Positions 62,305 to 64,000 of a DNA stretch of 64,000 nt are shown one piece after another. Made by a program: the position numbers and the translations under genes. The notes beneath the pieces are model-generated. The model saw nothing but the letters and a program-made list of their open reading frames with translations, did not search any database and was not told where the DNA came from. Numbering within the stretch: the first letter of the stretch is position 1; each line of letters opens with the position of its first letter. This DNA is from Polyangiaceae bacterium (GTDB lineage Bacteria; Myxococcota_A; Polyangia; Polyangiales; Polyangiaceae), in contig JADJYE010000002.1 of assembly GCA_016719945.1 (NCBI GenBank), forward strand, positions 434,001 through 498,000. The letters run 5' to 3'.

Positions 62305-62311
62305 CGAGGGC

Positions 62312-62755
62312 TCACTTGTCGTCGACCGCGAGGACGTCTTTCTCTTCTTGCGAGAGGGCTGCCAGGAGCGCCCGCGCGACCGCCGGCGCGTCCTCCGCCA
62401 TCGCCAGGTGCGAGCCGTAGTATTCGACGTTGAACACCGCGTCGATCTCCGAGGCGTGGGCTTCGATCAGCGCGCGCCGGCGCGAGCCGGGCGCAGGCTC
62501 GAGCCGCTCGAGCCACGCCGACAACGCGCACTGCTCCTCCGCGATGTGGCGCCGCACCGTGAGGCCGAGCTCCTTCATCGCGTCTGCCAGGTCGATCGCG
62601 TGATCGCCCTCGCGATGCTTCACCTGGCTCGCGAGCGACAGGACCTTCCGGATCGCCTCGCGGATGTCGTGGTGCATCGCCCGGCAGCGCTCGCGAACGG
62701 CCGCGGGCGAGGCTGCGCCGGCATCGTTCTTCTCATCTTTGGTCGCGTCCATCAT
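62312..62755 (-). CDS. Haemerythrin/HHE-like four-helix protein
   Basis: A 147-residue, mainly helical protein. The pattern MHHDIREAIRKVLSL, VRRHIAEEQCALSAWLERLE and LIEAHASEIDAVF places His and Glu at spacings seen in HHE cation-binding domains, which carry a di-iron site sensing O2 or nitric oxide. The match is by pattern and spacing only and some ligands are not certain. GAGGAG lies just before ATG 62755. It is 24 bases after the Usp gene and probably in one operon with it. Confidence 0.55.
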   Translation of the reverse strand: MMDATKDEKNDAGAASPAAVRERCRAMHHDIREAIRKVLSLASQVKHREGDHAIDLADAMKELGLTVRRHIAEEQCALSAWLERLEPAPGSRRRALIEAHASEIDAVFNVEYYGSHLAMAEDAPAVARALLAALSQEEKDVLAVDDK

Positions 62756-62779
62756 GAGCTCCTCAAGCGGCGTGTCGGG

Positions 62780-64000
62780 CTATGCGCCCGCGGATCGAAC
62801 GAGCAACACCGGTCGCAAGCTCTCCCTGACGACACGCTCCGCCACCGAGCCGAGCACGGCGCGGACGATCCCCGACCGCCCATGGCTCCCCATGCAGATC
62901 ACGTCGGCCCCGGCGCGCTCTGCCTCCGTGCAGATCGCCTTGGCGGGGTCCGCGTCCTTGAGGACCACGAGTCGCGTCATCGCCGCGCGACCCTCCGGGA
63001 CGAGCTGCCGCAGGCCGTCCTCCGGGTGGACGGTCGGCGTCTCCCCGAGGTGTTGGTCGACGTACATGAGCACGACCTCCGCGTCGGGGCGGCCCTCGAC
63101 GAGGGCGAACGCGTGGCCGACCGCAGCATTGGACAGCGGCGACAGATCGGTCGCTACGAGCACGCGGGAGGGCGGTCGGACCTCGGGGGCTCCGAGGCTC
63201 GGAGGGACCAGCAGGACCGAGGCGTGCGCGTAGTGGAGCGAGACGCTGGCGACGGACGCGAAGCGCGCGAGGCCGGCCTGTCGGTGGCTCCCGAGCGCGA
63301 TGAGCTCGATCCCCTCGGCGCTCGCGAGCTCGACCAGGTGATCGCCCAGGCGGCCGACTCCGAGCACGGCCTTGTAGCGGATCGACCCCTGGCCTTGCAC
63401 GACGACGCGGGAGGCGAGATCGCTCTCCACCTGCGCCTCCAGCGCGGCGTCGCGCTCGGTCAGCGCGTGCGCGCGCGGCAGGCCGAGCCTCGCTCGCTCC
63501 TCGTGGGCGTCGTACACCCGCGCGATCGTGAGATCGCACGGGCCGGCGCCGCGGAGGCGGTTGACCCACCGCAACGACGACTCCCAGTCGGACGTGCGGT
63601 CGACACCCAAGAGCACCTTCAAGGGGCGCTCGCCACGCGCCCACGCCTCGAAGGGCGCCGGGTCACGCACGACCAAGAGCGGTCGCGGGAGGTCGCGCGC
63701 GAGGCGCTCCGAGGTGCCACCGAGCCGCCTGAACGGCTTGGCCCCGTGGCCCTCCGAGGCCACGATCACCAGGCTCACGCCCCTCAGCTCGGCGAACTCC
63801 GGGAGGGCCTCCGCTGCCGGTCCGTAGAGCAGCACGGACCGAACCGGTCGACCTGCCCTTTGCGCGAGCCGATCCGCGGCCTCGGCGAGCGCGCGCTCCG
63901 CCTGCGTCCGGGCACGGTCGAGGTCGAGCTCGCCGAGCGACTCGTCGAGGAAGTCGAGCGCGTGCGCGAGCACGAGCTCCTCTTGCGTGCGGGCGGCGAC
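62780..64000 (-). CDS. Multi-domain universal stress protein, cut by the window edge
   Basis: At least 406 residues; the frame continues beyond base 64000, so the start is outside. Three Usp-like domains can be seen: the end of one (to ~residue 115; LVIVASEGHGAKPFRRLGGT), a second (~125-260; LIALGSHRQAGLARFASVAS) and a third (~275-406; ICMGSHGRSGIVRAVLGSVA, with the ATP motif G-2x-G-9x-G-S). The first has a changed ATP motif. Tandem Usp proteins usually have two domains, so three is uncommon. It is followed by the haemerythrin-like gene. Usp proteins bind ATP and support survival under low oxygen. Confidence 0.85.
   Translation of the reverse strand, partial: VAARTQEELVLAHALDFLDESLGELDLDRARTQAERALAEAADRLAQRAGRPVRSVLLYGPAAEALPEFAELRGVSLVIVASEGHGAKPFRRLGGTSERLARDLPRPLLVVRDPAPFEAWARGERPLKVLLGVDRTSDWESSLRWVNRLRGAGPCDLTIARVYDAHEERARLGLPRAHALTERDAALEAQVESDLASRVVVQGQGSIRYKAVLGVGRLGDHLVELASAEGIELIALGSHRQAGLARFASVASVSLHYAHASVLLVPPSLGAPEVRPPSRVLVATDLSPLSNAAVGHAFALVEGRPDAEVVLMYVDQHLGETPTVHPEDGLRQLVPEGRAAMTRLVVLKDADPAKAICTEAERAGADVICMGSHGRSGIVRAVLGSVAERVVRESLRPVLLVRSAGA

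Overview
The window is G+C-rich DNA, roughly two-thirds G+C by eye, from a Gram-negative bacterium. It is packed with short operons joined by ATGA or GTGA overlaps. Serine/threonine kinases, pseudokinases, PEGA-domain proteins, a Cys-rich 'GG' lipoprotein and an MlaE-type system point to a myxobacterium (Myxococcota, probably a Polyangia-like lineage). No rRNA, tRNA, CRISPR array or insertion sequence was seen.

Left part (1-28.9 kb): ordinary chromosomal genes, all intact. In order they are an unknown partial gene and a HIT protein; a small lipoprotein and an SprT-like protein; two tandem, overlapping sulfatase-fold membrane enzymes; tryptophanase (tnaA); a GT-C/TPR membrane protein and an SDR; RNase HI with an extra N-terminal region; a degenerate phosphoglycerate-mutase-like protein overlapping a pseudokinase-PEGA gene; a SurA-like chaperone; two envelope proteins; isocitrate dehydrogenase (icd); a TerB-like protein; a block of five 71-74 bp tandem repeats; a kinase, a tail-anchored protein and an adenylate cyclase; a hydrolase and an M1 aminopeptidase lipoprotein; and a two-TM potassium channel with an RCK domain.

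Right part (29-64 kb): a different kind of region, dominated by low-oxygen and stress functions. It holds three CBS proteins, a site-2-protease-like M50 peptidase with CBS domains, the remains of a group-3-type [NiFe] hydrogenase with its maturation protease, an Mla-type lipid transporter, leucine-type dehydrogenase, an ATP-grasp gene, an acyltransferase, Hsp20, a CoA-transferase, a cyclic-2,3-diphosphoglycerate-synthetase-like protein and ornithine aminotransferase. It also holds a tetrahaem cytochrome/FeS/NrfD module divergent from napDAB, several universal stress proteins, a kinase-receiver fusion, a cation P-type ATPase, a nucleotide transporter with HEAT repeats, a cyclic-nucleotide-binding protein and a haemerythrin-like protein. 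The set resembles the dormancy (DosR) regulon of Mycobacterium.

The main finding is that many of these genes or operons are preceded by sequences matching the sigma-54 (-24/-12) promoter, often with the predicted start point almost on the start codon. I saw no such match before the left-half genes I checked. Two small paralogous proteins (69 and 61 aa) of unknown function appear to belong to the same set. The right part also carries several frameshifts and truncations (hydrogenase, transport lipoprotein, ATP-grasp, kinase-receiver, nucleotide transporter, cNMP protein). These are either real decay or indel errors in the sequence.
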